A stretch of 64,000 nt of DNA from a candidate division LCP-89 bacterium (GCA_025774555.1 JALGVT010000003.1:1-64000); one strand, 5' to 3'. Numbered from the stretch's first letter, positions 14,739 to 23,299 are shown. Translations and numbers: made by a program. The notes: a model not told the origin generated them from the sequence alone.

Positions 14739-17708
14739 TCATTTTAACAGCGCCATCTTGATCGTTTGGCTGCCCATCTTCTGGCGAACTCTGCATAAGT
14801 AGATGCCGGACGATAAATAGGAACCCGCATTACTTGTGCCATTCCAGATCATAGAAATCGGTCCTGTATTCTGATTGGTAAATGATCTGTGATAGACCCT
14901 GCGCCCGGTAATGTCGAAAACCTCAACTTCCGCCCAACTGCCATCCTGAATTGTAAATTCAATGCGGGTTGCTGAGTTGAATGGGTTAGGATAGTTTTGG
15001 GCAAGAGTGAATACCTCAACTTGCGGAGGTTCAGGTGGAGGTCCGATTATCTTTCCCTCCGGATCGAATTCGATTACGCCGATATCGACGTAATCGATTT
15101 CACCCGCGCCGGTATTGGATATATGAAGAGCGTCCAGCCTTTCATGGTAATCTATATCCAGAGGCGGCTGATCGGTGCCGTATCCCGCGTCGATCAATGG
15201 AGAATACGCTTGTGGATATAGATTCAGATTCCATGGATCGACAAAGAGAGGGTCTGTGCTGAGGTTTCCCTGACTCGGAAAAGGCAGCGTTTCGCCCGTC
15301 AGGCAGTATTCAATGGTTAAGTCCGCCGTCGGTGAGTAGTGTATATCATCATCATTATTCCAGAATACGTTGTTCCGCGCCACAGCCTGAAGTGAATCGC
15401 CTTCAAATATGGCAAAACCTACTTTATTCAGCGTCGATACATTATTAAAGAGGACTGCGCTTGAGTGATCTTTAAGCCCGACGCCGATGCTGCAAGCGGT
15501 CACGATGTTATTGCTTATTGAGATGTTCGTTGAAGCATAACCGAGGTTTATTCCCTTTTCAAAAGCTCCCCGGATTGTGTTCCTGCTGATGTCCAAATTC
15601 TGTACGCCATCGAGGTCGATCATATCATCGTTGCATCCGAAGAAACTGCAGCCAGTAATCTCGGATTCATCAACCACCCAATTTATATCCACGACGTCAG
15701 AAATGCTTTGTTCAGATTGACCCGGTTTATAACTGCATGAACGCATGGCTATGCAGCCGTAACGGATAAAAATGAGATCGGAGCTGTAAAAATCGGAAAA
15801 AGTTACGCGTTCCAGGTGTACGGCGGATGAATCCGTTGACAATGCTCCCGAAGCTCCCGAGCTGAGATTCGAATCATAAATGCTGAGTGCACCTTGGCTT
15901 ACCTGTATCATACCGCCGGGCACGGCAACCGGACCGTTACCGTCGCTGCTGCTTCCTATTATCGAGACATAGCTGAATAGCGCTTCGCCGCTCGGGTTGT
16001 CGATGATGATGGACGCCCAGTCAGATGCAGGATTAAGCGGCACAAAACGAATTGAGTCATCAACGATTCCAACCGCGGACAGTCCCCCCTCAATAACGAT
16101 GGATTTTCCGGATCCAATGCCGACCATCACCCCCGGCTCTATTGACAACACTGCGCCCTGAGAAATCGTCAATCCTTCCGGCAGACTGTATGGACTGCCA
16201 GTCAGATCCCAGGTTGTGTCAGTATCGATGAGACTTGTTACGATCGTTCCCTCGATCGATCCTGCTTTCAATTTTATCTTGTGAAAGAATGAAAGCGATC
16301 TTGTTGCGCCACCGGCATCCGTCACCGCGACCACTCGCCAGTAGTGATTCCCCTGGCTCAGTCCATCGTAAAGAAGACTTGTTTCCGTCAATCCATCAAT
16401 AATGGTCAGATCGCCATCGAAATTCAGATTGTCTCCGATCCATAATTCATAACTGATATTGGAACCATCATTTGAAGTTGTCGGTCTCCATGAAAAATAA
16501 ACGCCTGAGGGAGAAATGACCGCTGGATAAATATCAAAAGGCAGTGGATCGTGGTTCACCCTGTCTTCGATGCTGATGGAACGGCTGACGACCTCAATGG
16601 GAATCTCAGCTAGATCCGTCAGAAACTGTTCGGTGGTGAACTGTTTAAAGGTGTCCGCTGCCACTGCATCGTAAAGCAGGTCGGTTAACGCTTCGGTTTT
16701 GGCGATGTAGTAGCTTTGTGTGAAGACGTTTTCTGTTAAATCGTCCAGCTCATTATAGATCAATTCACGCATCGATTCATCAAGCCAGCATCTGCTGGTC
16801 AATTGGTTCAAGGTGCTCAGTAACTGGTGTCCGGAGCGGAAATAGTTGGGATTTTCGTAACTCGACCAGTAGCCAAAAGTTTTATCCATGTCCCAGGGCA
16901 CAAAATACCAATGCCCATTTTTACCGATATCGTGAATCATATAGTAATTATGGTAATAGGTCGATTGGTTGCCGCAAAGTGCATTGACCGCAATGACGCG
17001 AGCTAAATATTGAACGTCGAAGTGATCGTTCAGGACTTCGAAAAATTGGTCATCAGGAGTTGTATCCAACCATTCAATCAAGCCGCACAAGTCATAAAAA
17101 CCGCTGGTTTCGTTGGTTTTCTTTTCCCATATTTCTTCCACAGATTCATTCAGGGACAGCACGCAGCCGTAATCATCAGCTTTGTAAATTGAAGCGTCGT
17201 CCGGCAGACTGCCCATCGACAGATAGTGCTCATCGATCTGCTCTACGTCAAGGAAAAGACCCATGTAATCGCCGTTCACATACATTTTTACGAACCAGGT
17301 CGACGATGCAAATAGCCCGGCTTGCTGGTAAAGATCATAAGAGAGATATTCATGGGAAAAAGTTGGATCTATCCATTCTGATATGAGGTTGACTTTGTCC
17401 CGCCCGTAATATCGGTTATCCGCGTCAAAATTAACTTTGAATGATTTCTTGGGATATTCCAGACTAGATTCACCGCGCAGCCGTATGCGCGCATCATCCC
17501 AGATCACGCCATCAAATTCAAAAGAACAGTCAATGTAGAATCTGTCCTCAGGATGATTTACAATATAAGCAAAATCAGCAGAATCACATACAATATAGTA
17601 ACTTCGCAGTTCCTGGGCGAGCGCTTCCGAATCACCGTTGCAAATAATCAGCAAACACGCAGTCAGCAACATCCAGCTCTTATTCAAACCTTTCAATCCT
17701 TTTATCAT
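14739..17708 (-). CDS. Secreted CotH-family protein with parallel beta-helix and C-terminal sorting domain
   Basis: The protein has 989 residues. A signal peptide spans about 1-31 (cut near ALAQ). The CotH kinase-like domain (about 35-390) shows the RLRGESS...PKKSFKVNF block (76-94), VNGDYMGLFLDVEQID (144-159) and WYFVPWDMDKTFG. A fibronectin type III-like part and a right-handed beta-helix region follow. The last 80 residues form a sorting domain (NYPNPFNSATRIEF, ending KMALLK) as used by type IX-like secretion. CotH proteins phosphorylate spore-coat or surface proteins in other bacteria; the substrate here is unknown. It lies 11 bases after a related CotH gene. A weak ribosome site leaves the exact start open. 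Confidence 0.85.
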   Translation of the reverse strand: MIKGLKGLNKSWMLLTACLLIICNGDSEALAQELRSYYIVCDSADFAYIVNHPEDRFYIDCSFEFDGVIWDDARIRLRGESSLEYPKKSFKVNFDADNRYYGRDKVNLISEWIDPTFSHEYLSYDLYQQAGLFASSTWFVKMYVNGDYMGLFLDVEQIDEHYLSMGSLPDDASIYKADDYGCVLSLNESVEEIWEKKTNETSGFYDLCGLIEWLDTTPDDQFFEVLNDHFDVQYLARVIAVNALCGNQSTYYHNYYMIHDIGKNGHWYFVPWDMDKTFGYWSSYENPNYFRSGHQLLSTLNQLTSRCWLDESMRELIYNELDDLTENVFTQSYYIAKTEALTDLLYDAVAADTFKQFTTEQFLTDLAEIPIEVVSRSISIEDRVNHDPLPFDIYPAVISPSGVYFSWRPTTSNDGSNISYELWIGDNLNFDGDLTIIDGLTETSLLYDGLSQGNHYWRVVAVTDAGGATRSLSFFHKIKLKAGSIEGTIVTSLIDTDTTWDLTGSPYSLPEGLTISQGAVLSIEPGVMVGIGSGKSIVIEGGLSAVGIVDDSIRFVPLNPASDWASIIIDNPSGEALFSYVSIIGSSSDGNGPVAVPGGMIQVSQGALSIYDSNLSSGASGALSTDSSAVHLERVTFSDFYSSDLIFIRYGCIAMRSCSYKPGQSEQSISDVVDINWVVDESEITGCSFFGCNDDMIDLDGVQNLDISRNTIRGAFEKGINLGYASTNISISNNIVTACSIGVGLKDHSSAVLFNNVSTLNKVGFAIFEGDSLQAVARNNVFWNNDDDIHYSPTADLTIEYCLTGETLPFPSQGNLSTDPLFVDPWNLNLYPQAYSPLIDAGYGTDQPPLDIDYHERLDALHISNTGAGEIDYVDIGVIEFDPEGKIIGPPPEPPQVEVFTLAQNYPNPFNSATRIEFTIQDGSWAEVEVFDITGRRVYHRSFTNQNTGPISMIWNGTSNAGSYLSSGIYLCRVRQKMGSQTIKMALLK

Positions 17709-17719
17709 ATCTCTATAGT

Positions 17720-20389
17720 TTATTTGATCAGAACTGCTTTTTTACATGAAGACAGGTCGTTAGCTTCGATTTGAATGAAATAGATTCCAGAAGAGACCGG
17801 CACGCCATTGAGATTCTTACCATTCCATGATATAGCCGAGAAACCCGCTGAAGAAACCGATTCTTCCAGATGCGCTATTTTGCGTCCCATTATGTCGAAA
17901 ATGGAAATCCTCAAATCTCCTGCTTCAGGAGCTGAAAACTTGATCTTAATCTGGCTGTTAGATGGATTCGGATAGACAGAAATCAATTCCCATGTATCGG
18001 GGATACTCAAATTATTAGTATCAGGAATCTCCTCATATACAGAATTAACCACACCAGGTGTGCCGTGTGAATACTGAACTGAAGAAGCCAGCCAGTATTC
18101 AGCATTATAGTTTGGCAGAGCCGGATTGGTAAGTTCAAGCGTATTGCCATCGCCATCCGCTTCTTCGGGCCAGGGGAGATTGTCGTCGTAGGATACCCAG
18201 TCCACCAGATTACCTTCGGCGTCATGGAGGCGAATGTCTTCACCGCCGCCGGAAAATCCGAAATAGAATCCACCGATTACATCTTCAGCATGAGGAAAGC
18301 ATACCTTAAAAGAGGTTGTATCTGAAGCGATAATCAGGTATTCGTTTAGTGGCAGAGCGATTTCCTCAGGGATCGTATATTTATGATCATAGCGGCTGTC
18401 CCGCAGCGTCCATCCGCTCAGGTCTTCTATTTCAGAATGCGCGTAAAGTTCGATCCAGTCCCCCGGATCGAAATCATCGCTGCTATGGTAGTTGATTTCG
18501 TTGATCACGACCGTTCCCACGAACTCTTTTCCCTCATTCACATCAGGCACAACTCTCGAAGAAATAATCGATCCCGAGGAAGTCTCAATATAAACTGTAT
18601 CACCTGTCATCGGTTGAAAATAAAAACCGCCGATGATTCTGCTGTCAGGCTCCAAACCTGTCAGCCAATCATAATGGTTTGTAACAAAGAACGTTTCTGC
18701 GGGGTTCAAATCGTTCATCGGCGGCAGCCGCAGTAGTCTGTGAGTCCTGCCCAGCCGGATAACGCATCCCGAAAAGTCAATGATCCTGTTGGACATATTC
18801 CTTACCACAAAATAGTGCGTTCCGGTGCCGGGATCAAAGTAAAAACTCTCGATGAAAGCATCGTTCAACGCAGGCGGCTGTGAGTTGAGTTGTATTGAAG
18901 GCAGCGACAGGGGGTAGTATCCAAACTCATGCCAGCCTGCCGGTGGGGTAGGATAGCCCTCGCTCGAATTGGGCTTGGGTAAAAAGCCGTAATAGAGGGG
19001 AGGTTGCAGTTCTGGAAAGGCAGCGTCTGCAGAATAGATCAAATCACCTGCAGTAACATCACCGGACGTTCCATCGTCAAACAGTTCTACCTCTGCAATT
19101 ATCCCATCTGTATCTATCACCACTGCCAGAACAGAATGAGGCTGTTCCTCTAATTCTGCTTCAAAGTGAATTAGATCATCACCGCTCGAAATATAGTCGG
19201 GTGAAGCTGTGAATCGAGTGAGTTCGATCCGATGGAACCAATCCAGGTCGTATAGATAACCCGATCGCCCATTCATGAAATCCAGGATAGCTGTTAGCTC
19301 CTGATCGAATTCCTCATTGCTGCCTTTTTTATAGGTGTCCAGATAGATATCGTGACGAATTTGGTCATAAACCTCAATCGCAATATCAGAGACGCTGGAA
19401 AAGCCGGTCGATACAATTGTATTCAGTTTATTGAAAAACACACTGCGATATTGCGGAACAGAAAGCAGTCTCTGAAAAATCGCCTGATGGCCTAAGAAGG
19501 AATACGATTTGCGGTTCACCTGACCTAAATATATGCCTAACCAGTTATTGCCTAAGGTGGCATCACAATCCCACGGAACCATGACGTAGCGTCCATCGTC
19601 TCGTAAATGAAGGAAATAATTCTTGCTGAATCCGTCATTATTTCCGATGGCATATTGCAGCGCAAAATACGCCATGACATTTGATCCATCAACAATCTTA
19701 TCTATCTCCTCGGAAACTTCATCCGGCGTTGCATGCTGTATAAATGCAAATCGAGCGCCTAAAGTATCCACAGAGGCGCCCAGCGAACTTTTGGGTTGGT
19801 TGTAGATTGTCAGTTTTTCACTATATAATGGAGGAGCAAATCGAGCGCCGTGCGAAATCGCTTTGAAGGTGCAGCCGTCACCCAGATCACGCCTTTTAAA
19901 GAAGGTATCATCAACTTGTTCTATCTCATGATGCACGCCCCGGTATTCGCCATTGACTATAAATGAGACGAACCGCGTGTCCGGTGTCGGTAAGCCCGCA
20001 GTGCGCGATAGCGCCATGCATAAGTAATTCCTGCATAGTGAAATATCGCGATATTCAGCATTCAGGTTTGTCTCTTCTAAACCTTCCGGTCCATCATTAT
20101 CGAAATATATTTTCCAGGATCGCTTCGGCAGATTCAACGTGGTAGATCCACGATATCTCACCCGGCATGAATAGGCGGTTCCCTCATATGTCAAGATTCC
20201 CGGATGTGTCTGCAGAGATGCAGGGTCAGTATCCATGCTATCGATGAAAGCCGGATCGAGAACAAGGTCGTAGACTGGTAGAGTCAGAATCTGGCTGAAT
20301 GCCGTATTATCTGGCGATATCAGGAATAACGAAGATAACGAAAACAGGATAGCTAACAGGTTTTTCTTGTGCAGATAGTGAATAGACAT
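17720..20389 (-). CDS. Secreted CotH-family protein with lamin-tail domain and C-terminal sorting domain
   Basis: The protein has 889 residues with a signal peptide of about 33 residues. A CotH kinase-like domain (about 38-400) has VRYRGSTTLNLPKRSWKIYF (77-96), NGEYRGVHHEIEQVDD and MVPWDCDATLG. A later section is a lamin-tail domain (VVINEINYHSSDDFDPGDWI, then SGWTLRD and GGEDIRLHD). The C-terminus is a sorting domain (VYPNPSNSQIKIKF, ending KKAVLIK). It probably acts at the cell surface after export through the type IX-like route. It is the first gene of a two-gene CotH unit and shares domain order with the next gene at both ends, so the two look like diverged tandem paralogues. Confidence 0.85.
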   Translation of the reverse strand: MSIHYLHKKNLLAILFSLSSLFLISPDNTAFSQILTLPVYDLVLDPAFIDSMDTDPASLQTHPGILTYEGTAYSCRVRYRGSTTLNLPKRSWKIYFDNDGPEGLEETNLNAEYRDISLCRNYLCMALSRTAGLPTPDTRFVSFIVNGEYRGVHHEIEQVDDTFFKRRDLGDGCTFKAISHGARFAPPLYSEKLTIYNQPKSSLGASVDTLGARFAFIQHATPDEVSEEIDKIVDGSNVMAYFALQYAIGNNDGFSKNYFLHLRDDGRYVMVPWDCDATLGNNWLGIYLGQVNRKSYSFLGHQAIFQRLLSVPQYRSVFFNKLNTIVSTGFSSVSDIAIEVYDQIRHDIYLDTYKKGSNEEFDQELTAILDFMNGRSGYLYDLDWFHRIELTRFTASPDYISSGDDLIHFEAELEEQPHSVLAVVIDTDGIIAEVELFDDGTSGDVTAGDLIYSADAAFPELQPPLYYGFLPKPNSSEGYPTPPAGWHEFGYYPLSLPSIQLNSQPPALNDAFIESFYFDPGTGTHYFVVRNMSNRIIDFSGCVIRLGRTHRLLRLPPMNDLNPAETFFVTNHYDWLTGLEPDSRIIGGFYFQPMTGDTVYIETSSGSIISSRVVPDVNEGKEFVGTVVINEINYHSSDDFDPGDWIELYAHSEIEDLSGWTLRDSRYDHKYTIPEEIALPLNEYLIIASDTTSFKVCFPHAEDVIGGFYFGFSGGGEDIRLHDAEGNLVDWVSYDDNLPWPEEADGDGNTLELTNPALPNYNAEYWLASSVQYSHGTPGVVNSVYEEIPDTNNLSIPDTWELISVYPNPSNSQIKIKFSAPEAGDLRISIFDIMGRKIAHLEESVSSAGFSAISWNGKNLNGVPVSSGIYFIQIEANDLSSCKKAVLIK

Positions 20390-20545
20390 CTTGAGAAGTT
20401 GAAGCTTTTCCTAAGAGATATATCTTAAAAACGGCAGTGAAATCGAATAGTTCCGTAAATTCAATAACTTCTCTCAGAGCCATTATTGTACGGCTGATAC
20501 TTGACATAATGAGTAAATGTGATACAAAACACATTCATTTTGTCC
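20390..20545. other. Upstream region of the CotH pair, left part of a large non-coding gap
   Basis: The gap from 20390 to 21237 separates leftward and rightward genes. This left part should hold the promoter of the CotH genes on the minus strand, but I see only weak candidates, such as a TACAAT element with no good partner. The rest of the gap is described under the two small-transcript entries and the 20850-21237 entry. Confidence 0.35.
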
Positions 20546-20574
20546 TTGACTTTAATCAGATTAATCCTTATAAT
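20546..20574 (+). promoter_or_regulatory. Strong sigma70-type promoter of the first small RNA
   Basis: TTGACT (20546-20551) and a perfect TATAAT (20569-20574) are separated by exactly 17 bases. The predicted start is near 20581. No protein-coding frame follows; a structured RNA does. Confidence 0.8.
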
Positions 20575-20580
20575 GGATGA

Positions 20581-20670
20581 AATTTGTCAGTAACCTTTAA
20601 CCATCGGGTCTAGCGGGTGAAATGGCGTCCCCTCCCAACATTTCCCCAGGATGAATCCGATGGTTTTTTA
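20581..20670 (+). ncRNA. Candidate small RNA with C-rich apical loop
   Basis: About 90 bases lie between a strong promoter and a T-run. Stem P1 pairs AACCATCGG (20599-20607) with CCGATGGTT (20657-20665), nine perfect pairs leading into six Ts. Inside, stem P2 pairs GGG-GAAATG (20615-20624, one bulged T) with CATTTCCCC (20639-20647), nine pairs. The 14-base loop is GCGTCCCCTCCCAA. The CCCCTCCC loop is complementary to Shine-Dalgarno sequences, as in UCCC-motif sRNAs of other bacteria, so base-pairing regulation of mRNAs is a reasonable guess. I do not recognise a known RNA family: it lacks SRP, 6S, tmRNA and common riboswitch motifs. Confidence 0.68.
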
Positions 20671-20721
20671 CTAAGGCGATATTGACAATAATTAAATTTC
20701 TCATTTTTCTTTAAGAATTGC

Positions 20722-20750
20722 TTGACTTTATCATTTTTGTTCTATATATT
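20722..20750 (+). promoter_or_regulatory. Sigma70-type promoter of the second small transcript
   Basis: TTGACT (20722-20727) and TATATT (20745-20750) are 17 bases apart. The arrangement, including the TTGACTTTA flank, closely matches the promoter of the first small RNA 176 bases upstream. Transcription would start near 20757. Confidence 0.72.
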
Positions 20751-20756
20751 AAGTAA

Positions 20757-20849
20757 GATTCGTCTGTTTTAAAATATTATGGATATGAATAAGGAATCTC
20801 AAATAATTGTTTAAAAGGGGGGTGAATGCCGCAGGGCATTCACCTTTTT
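20757..20849 (+). ncRNA. Second candidate small RNA, possibly with an 11-codon leader peptide
   Basis: A transcript of about 90 bases would run from the promoter to a perfect terminator. It contains a short frame ATG...TAA (20779-20814, MDMNKESQIIV) without a Shine-Dalgarno site, then GGGGGG directly before the terminator stem. The G-run is complementary to the C-rich loop of the first small RNA, suggesting the two might pair. Whether it is an sRNA, a leader peptide or both cannot be decided from sequence. Confidence 0.5.
20821..20849 (+). terminator. Intrinsic terminator of the second small transcript
   Basis: Perfect 10-base arms GGTGAATGCC (20821-20830) and GGCATTCACC (20835-20844) enclose a GCAG loop and are followed by TTTTTC. 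A second small perfect hairpin (CTAATTT / AAATTAG, 20854-20870) follows at once. Confidence 0.85.
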
Positions 20850-21237
20850 CTCACTAATTTTTCAAATTAGATACCCACATACTTTATATTTTCCTTCTCT
20901 TACGCTGCTTTGTTTTCTTAGGTGTAATTTATAATCGGAGATTCTGCGGATTATATGTCATTCAGATTCAGTAAAAATTAATATTTTAAAAAATGTGCCC
21001 CAGATCACCAATTGATCTGGTGATTTGCCGTATTATTTACATGAAAACAAAATGATCGGGAGAACCACGGACTGCACTTGCTAAATTTTCTTCTTTCACT
21101 AAATCCTTTCTCAAAACACAACAAGCAAGAACTCCGTTTCTCCCTGAAAACCAGAAACTTAAATTACTGAAGACCTGACCTGACCATCAATTATGTGATG
21201 ACACTTTCTCTAATTGGTAGTTTCTGACGGGGGACAC
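20850..21237 (+). other. Leader region of the WecG/TagA gene
   Basis: About 390 bases without a gene. A hairpin is possible at about 21003-21027 (AGATCACCA pairing with TGGTGATTT around ATTGATC). No strong -35/-10 pair was found close to the coding start. The region is AT-rich and otherwise unremarkable. Confidence 0.4.
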
Positions 21238-21999
21238 ATGAAAATTGAAAAAACTTCTTTCTTCAAAGTCAGAGTTGATAAGGTATCACTGGAGGATACG
21301 CTTGCCCGTTGCGAAGACTTTATTCGTTCCGGCGTGCCACATCAAATAGTCGTCGTCAACGTTGCCAAATTGGTAAAAGCGAAAGCTGACCGCCATCTTC
21401 GTGGAATCATCAACAATGCCGATTTAGTCGGTGCAGACGGGATGCCGTTAGTATGGCTCTCCAGATATATGAAGAATGTTATTCCCGGCAGGGTCAACGG
21501 CACCGATCTAATGGAACGTCTCGTTGAACGCGCTGCTGCTAAAGGGCACTCCATTTATTTCCTGGGAGCAAAGCCTGAAGTTGTCCGTAAAGTCGTTGAC
21601 ATGTACACCGAAAAATATCCTAATCTGAAAGTTGCCGGTTATCGGGATGGTTACTTCCGTCCTGAAGAAGAAGAGCGGGTTGCCGGTGAAATCCGCGAAA
21701 GCCGCGCGGACATCATATTCCTCGCCTTCGGTTCGCCGAAAAAAGAAAAGTTCGTTTCCCAATGGCTGTATAAGATGAACGTGCCGGTGGTACATGGCGT
21801 GGGCGGCAGTTTCGACGTCATCGCTGGTGTCACCAAGCGTGCGCCGGTCTGGATGCAGAACTGGGGGATGGAATGGTTCTACCGCTTCCTGCAGGAACCA
21901 CGACGCATGTGGAAACGCTATCTCATAACCAATACAGGTTTTGCACTCCTTGTAGGCAGAGAAATGTTCAAAAGGACCCTGCGGGTACAGAGAGCATAA
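21238..21999 (+). CDS. WecG/TagA/CpsF-family glycosyltransferase
   Basis: The protein has 253 residues from the ATG at 21238, chosen over an in-frame TTG at 21214 because GGGGG lies just upstream and the family usually starts here. Family motifs are in order: NVAKLV (41-46), GADGMPLVW (65-73), RVNGTDLM, YFLGAKPEVV, AFGSPKKEKF, GVGGSFDVIAG and the C-terminal RAPVWMQNWGMEWFYRFLQEPRR. The family (GT26) transfers N-acetylmannosamine or similar sugars onto lipid-linked intermediates for polysaccharide or teichoic-type polymers at the cytoplasmic membrane. No other glycan genes flank it here. A clear intrinsic terminator follows, so it looks monocistronic. Confidence 0.92.
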   Translation: MKIEKTSFFKVRVDKVSLEDTLARCEDFIRSGVPHQIVVVNVAKLVKAKADRHLRGIINNADLVGADGMPLVWLSRYMKNVIPGRVNGTDLMERLVERAAAKGHSIYFLGAKPEVVRKVVDMYTEKYPNLKVAGYRDGYFRPEEEERVAGEIRESRADIIFLAFGSPKKEKFVSQWLYKMNVPVVHGVGGSFDVIAGVTKRAPVWMQNWGMEWFYRFLQEPRRMWKRYLITNTGFALLVGREMFKRTLRVQRA

Positions 22000-22015
22000 C
22001 CCTGCGAATAAAATG

Positions 22016-22050
22016 AAAAGCCAGATCCAATTATGGGTCTGGCTTTTTTC
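22016..22050 (+). terminator. Intrinsic terminator of the WecG/TagA gene
   Basis: AAAAGCCAGATCC pairs with GGGTCTGGCTTTTTT across an AATTAT loop, 17 bases after the stop codon, with a run of six Ts. Confidence 0.9.
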
Positions 22051-22363
22051 GTAGGTTGGTTTTCCCGCACGAAGTGGCTACTTCGGATGAATCCGAGTTT
22101 TTCTGCTGAGATATAATAGTATTATTGTAGAGGCGCACTTGCCGTGCGCCCTTCTTTTCATGCGCCGGGTGGCATGCTTCTGGTCCGCCCCCCGACGGAA
22201 CGAAGCATGGTTGCGTCAGGTCCTTAGCGTAGCGATGACCTGACGCTCTGTTGACGGTTTGATTTGATTCGTGTCCCGAAGTGATGGCTAAGCCAAAATC
22301 CATATAATCTGAGTAATCTGTGATTCATGCGTTTTATAAAAATTCCGCCTTGCAATATATTTC
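22051..22363. other. Repeat-bearing gap
   Basis: This non-coding stretch holds short inverted repeats (for example GGCGCAC / GTGCGCC near 22132-22160) and the GTCAGGTC hairpin listed separately. A minus-strand frame of 90 codons across it has no family resemblance and runs through the repeats, so it is not called. Confidence 0.5.
22213..22246. repeat. Interspersed GTCAGGTC hairpin, copy 1
   Basis: Perfect 10-base arms GCGTCAGGTC and GACCTGACGC enclose a loop CTTAGCGTAGCGAT. Related hairpins occur at 55479-55526, 55625-55654 and 56369-56405. The copy near 55625 is the same sequence in reverse orientation with a few changes. Confidence 0.75.
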
Positions 22364-22392
22364 TTGACTTATCCGACAATATTTTGTATCTT
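22364..22392 (+). promoter_or_regulatory. Promoter of the xdhC-like gene
   Basis: TTGACT (22364-22369) and TATCTT (22387-22392) are 17 bases apart, about 130 bases before the coding start. The flank CTTGACTT is like that of the two small-RNA promoters. Confidence 0.6.
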
Positions 22393-22522
22393 ATTGGGAC
22401 GGCAGTTCTTTCGCCAGCGGGATCTATTTCTGCAAGCTGAATGTTAAAAGCGTGAATACAGGGAAGAGTTGCTTAAGCATGAATAAACTGCTTTTAATTA
22501 AATAAAGTTCAGGAGGCATAAA

Positions 22523-23299
22523 CTGGATATCTGGAACGAACTGGTCAAACTGGAAAAAGAGGGCATCCCATCCGCTTTAGTTACGGTAATTGGCACTAAA
22601 GGTTCAACTCCGCGTGAAGTCGGAGCCAAGATGATAGTTCGCTTAGACGGAACTATAACCGGAACGATAGGCGGATCAGCAGTTGAAGCTCTGGTTATTA
22701 AAGAAGCAATTACTTCAATAGAGCAGGGAAAAACTCGCAGGATCACCTATAACCTTGATGATATAGAAAAAACTTCCACCGGGATGATCTGTGGTGGCAT
22801 AGTGGAGTTTTTCATCGAGCCGCTGAAGCGCTTCCCGAGGTTGTATATCTTCGGCGGAGGACATGTCGGATTATCATTGGCGAACATAGTTGCACAGCTC
22901 GGTTATCCATACCTGATCTTTGAGGATCGCCAGGAATTCGCGACAGCGGAGAGATTTCCACAAGCTGCTGATTGCAGAATAGGTAATTATTCCGATTTAA
23001 CTGCCGAAAATGAGTTTTTACAGCCAGCTTTTGTCGTTATCGTAACCAGAAGCCATGATACTGATTACGAAGTCTTAAAAGGTGTGCTGCGAAAACCCTT
23101 TGAGTACCTCGGCATGATATGCAGCCGACGGAAGAAGGCACAGATGTGGAAAAAACTACAAGCAGATGGATTTTCTGAGGAAGAACTTGACCGCGTTCAC
23201 GCGCCTATCGGTCTGGAAATAGGAGCAAATACGCCCGCTGAAATTGCCGTCAGCATAATTTCGGAAATCATCTCTATTTTCCACAAATCAAAGAAATAG
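22523..23299 (+). CDS. XdhC-family protein, apparently starting at CTG
   Basis: The protein has 258 residues. Homology to XdhC begins well upstream of the first ATG (22631): the motifs ALVTVIGTKGSTPREVGAKM cover residues 18-37 and would be lost with an ATG start. Reading back, the frame meets a stop before any ATG, GTG or TTG. The only sensible start is CTG at 22523, six bases after a perfect AGGAGG. The C-terminal Rossmann part has YIFGGGHVGLSLANIV and ends in the typical GLEIGANTPAEIAVSIISEI. XdhC helps insert sulfurated molybdenum cofactor into xanthine dehydrogenase, but no such enzyme is encoded nearby. Confidence 0.87.
   Translation: MDIWNELVKLEKEGIPSALVTVIGTKGSTPREVGAKMIVRLDGTITGTIGGSAVEALVIKEAITSIEQGKTRRITYNLDDIEKTSTGMICGGIVEFFIEPLKRFPRLYIFGGGHVGLSLANIVAQLGYPYLIFEDRQEFATAERFPQAADCRIGNYSDLTAENEFLQPAFVVIVTRSHDTDYEVLKGVLRKPFEYLGMICSRRKKAQMWKKLQADGFSEEELDRVHAPIGLEIGANTPAEIAVSIISEIISIFHKSKK

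Noticed and set aside
20581-20670. Known riboswitch, SRP RNA or 6S RNA
   Set aside because: None of the diagnostic motifs (for example the SRP GGTCAGG/GGAAGCA apical loop or preQ1, fluoride or c-di-GMP cores) is present, and no gene follows within 550 bases.
21214-21237. TTG start for the WecG/TagA gene
   Set aside because: The ATG at 21238 has a purine-rich site directly upstream and gives the usual family N-terminus.
22031-22303. Minus-strand open frame of about 90 codons
   Set aside because: It runs across a terminator and a repeat hairpin, and its composition is repeat-like.
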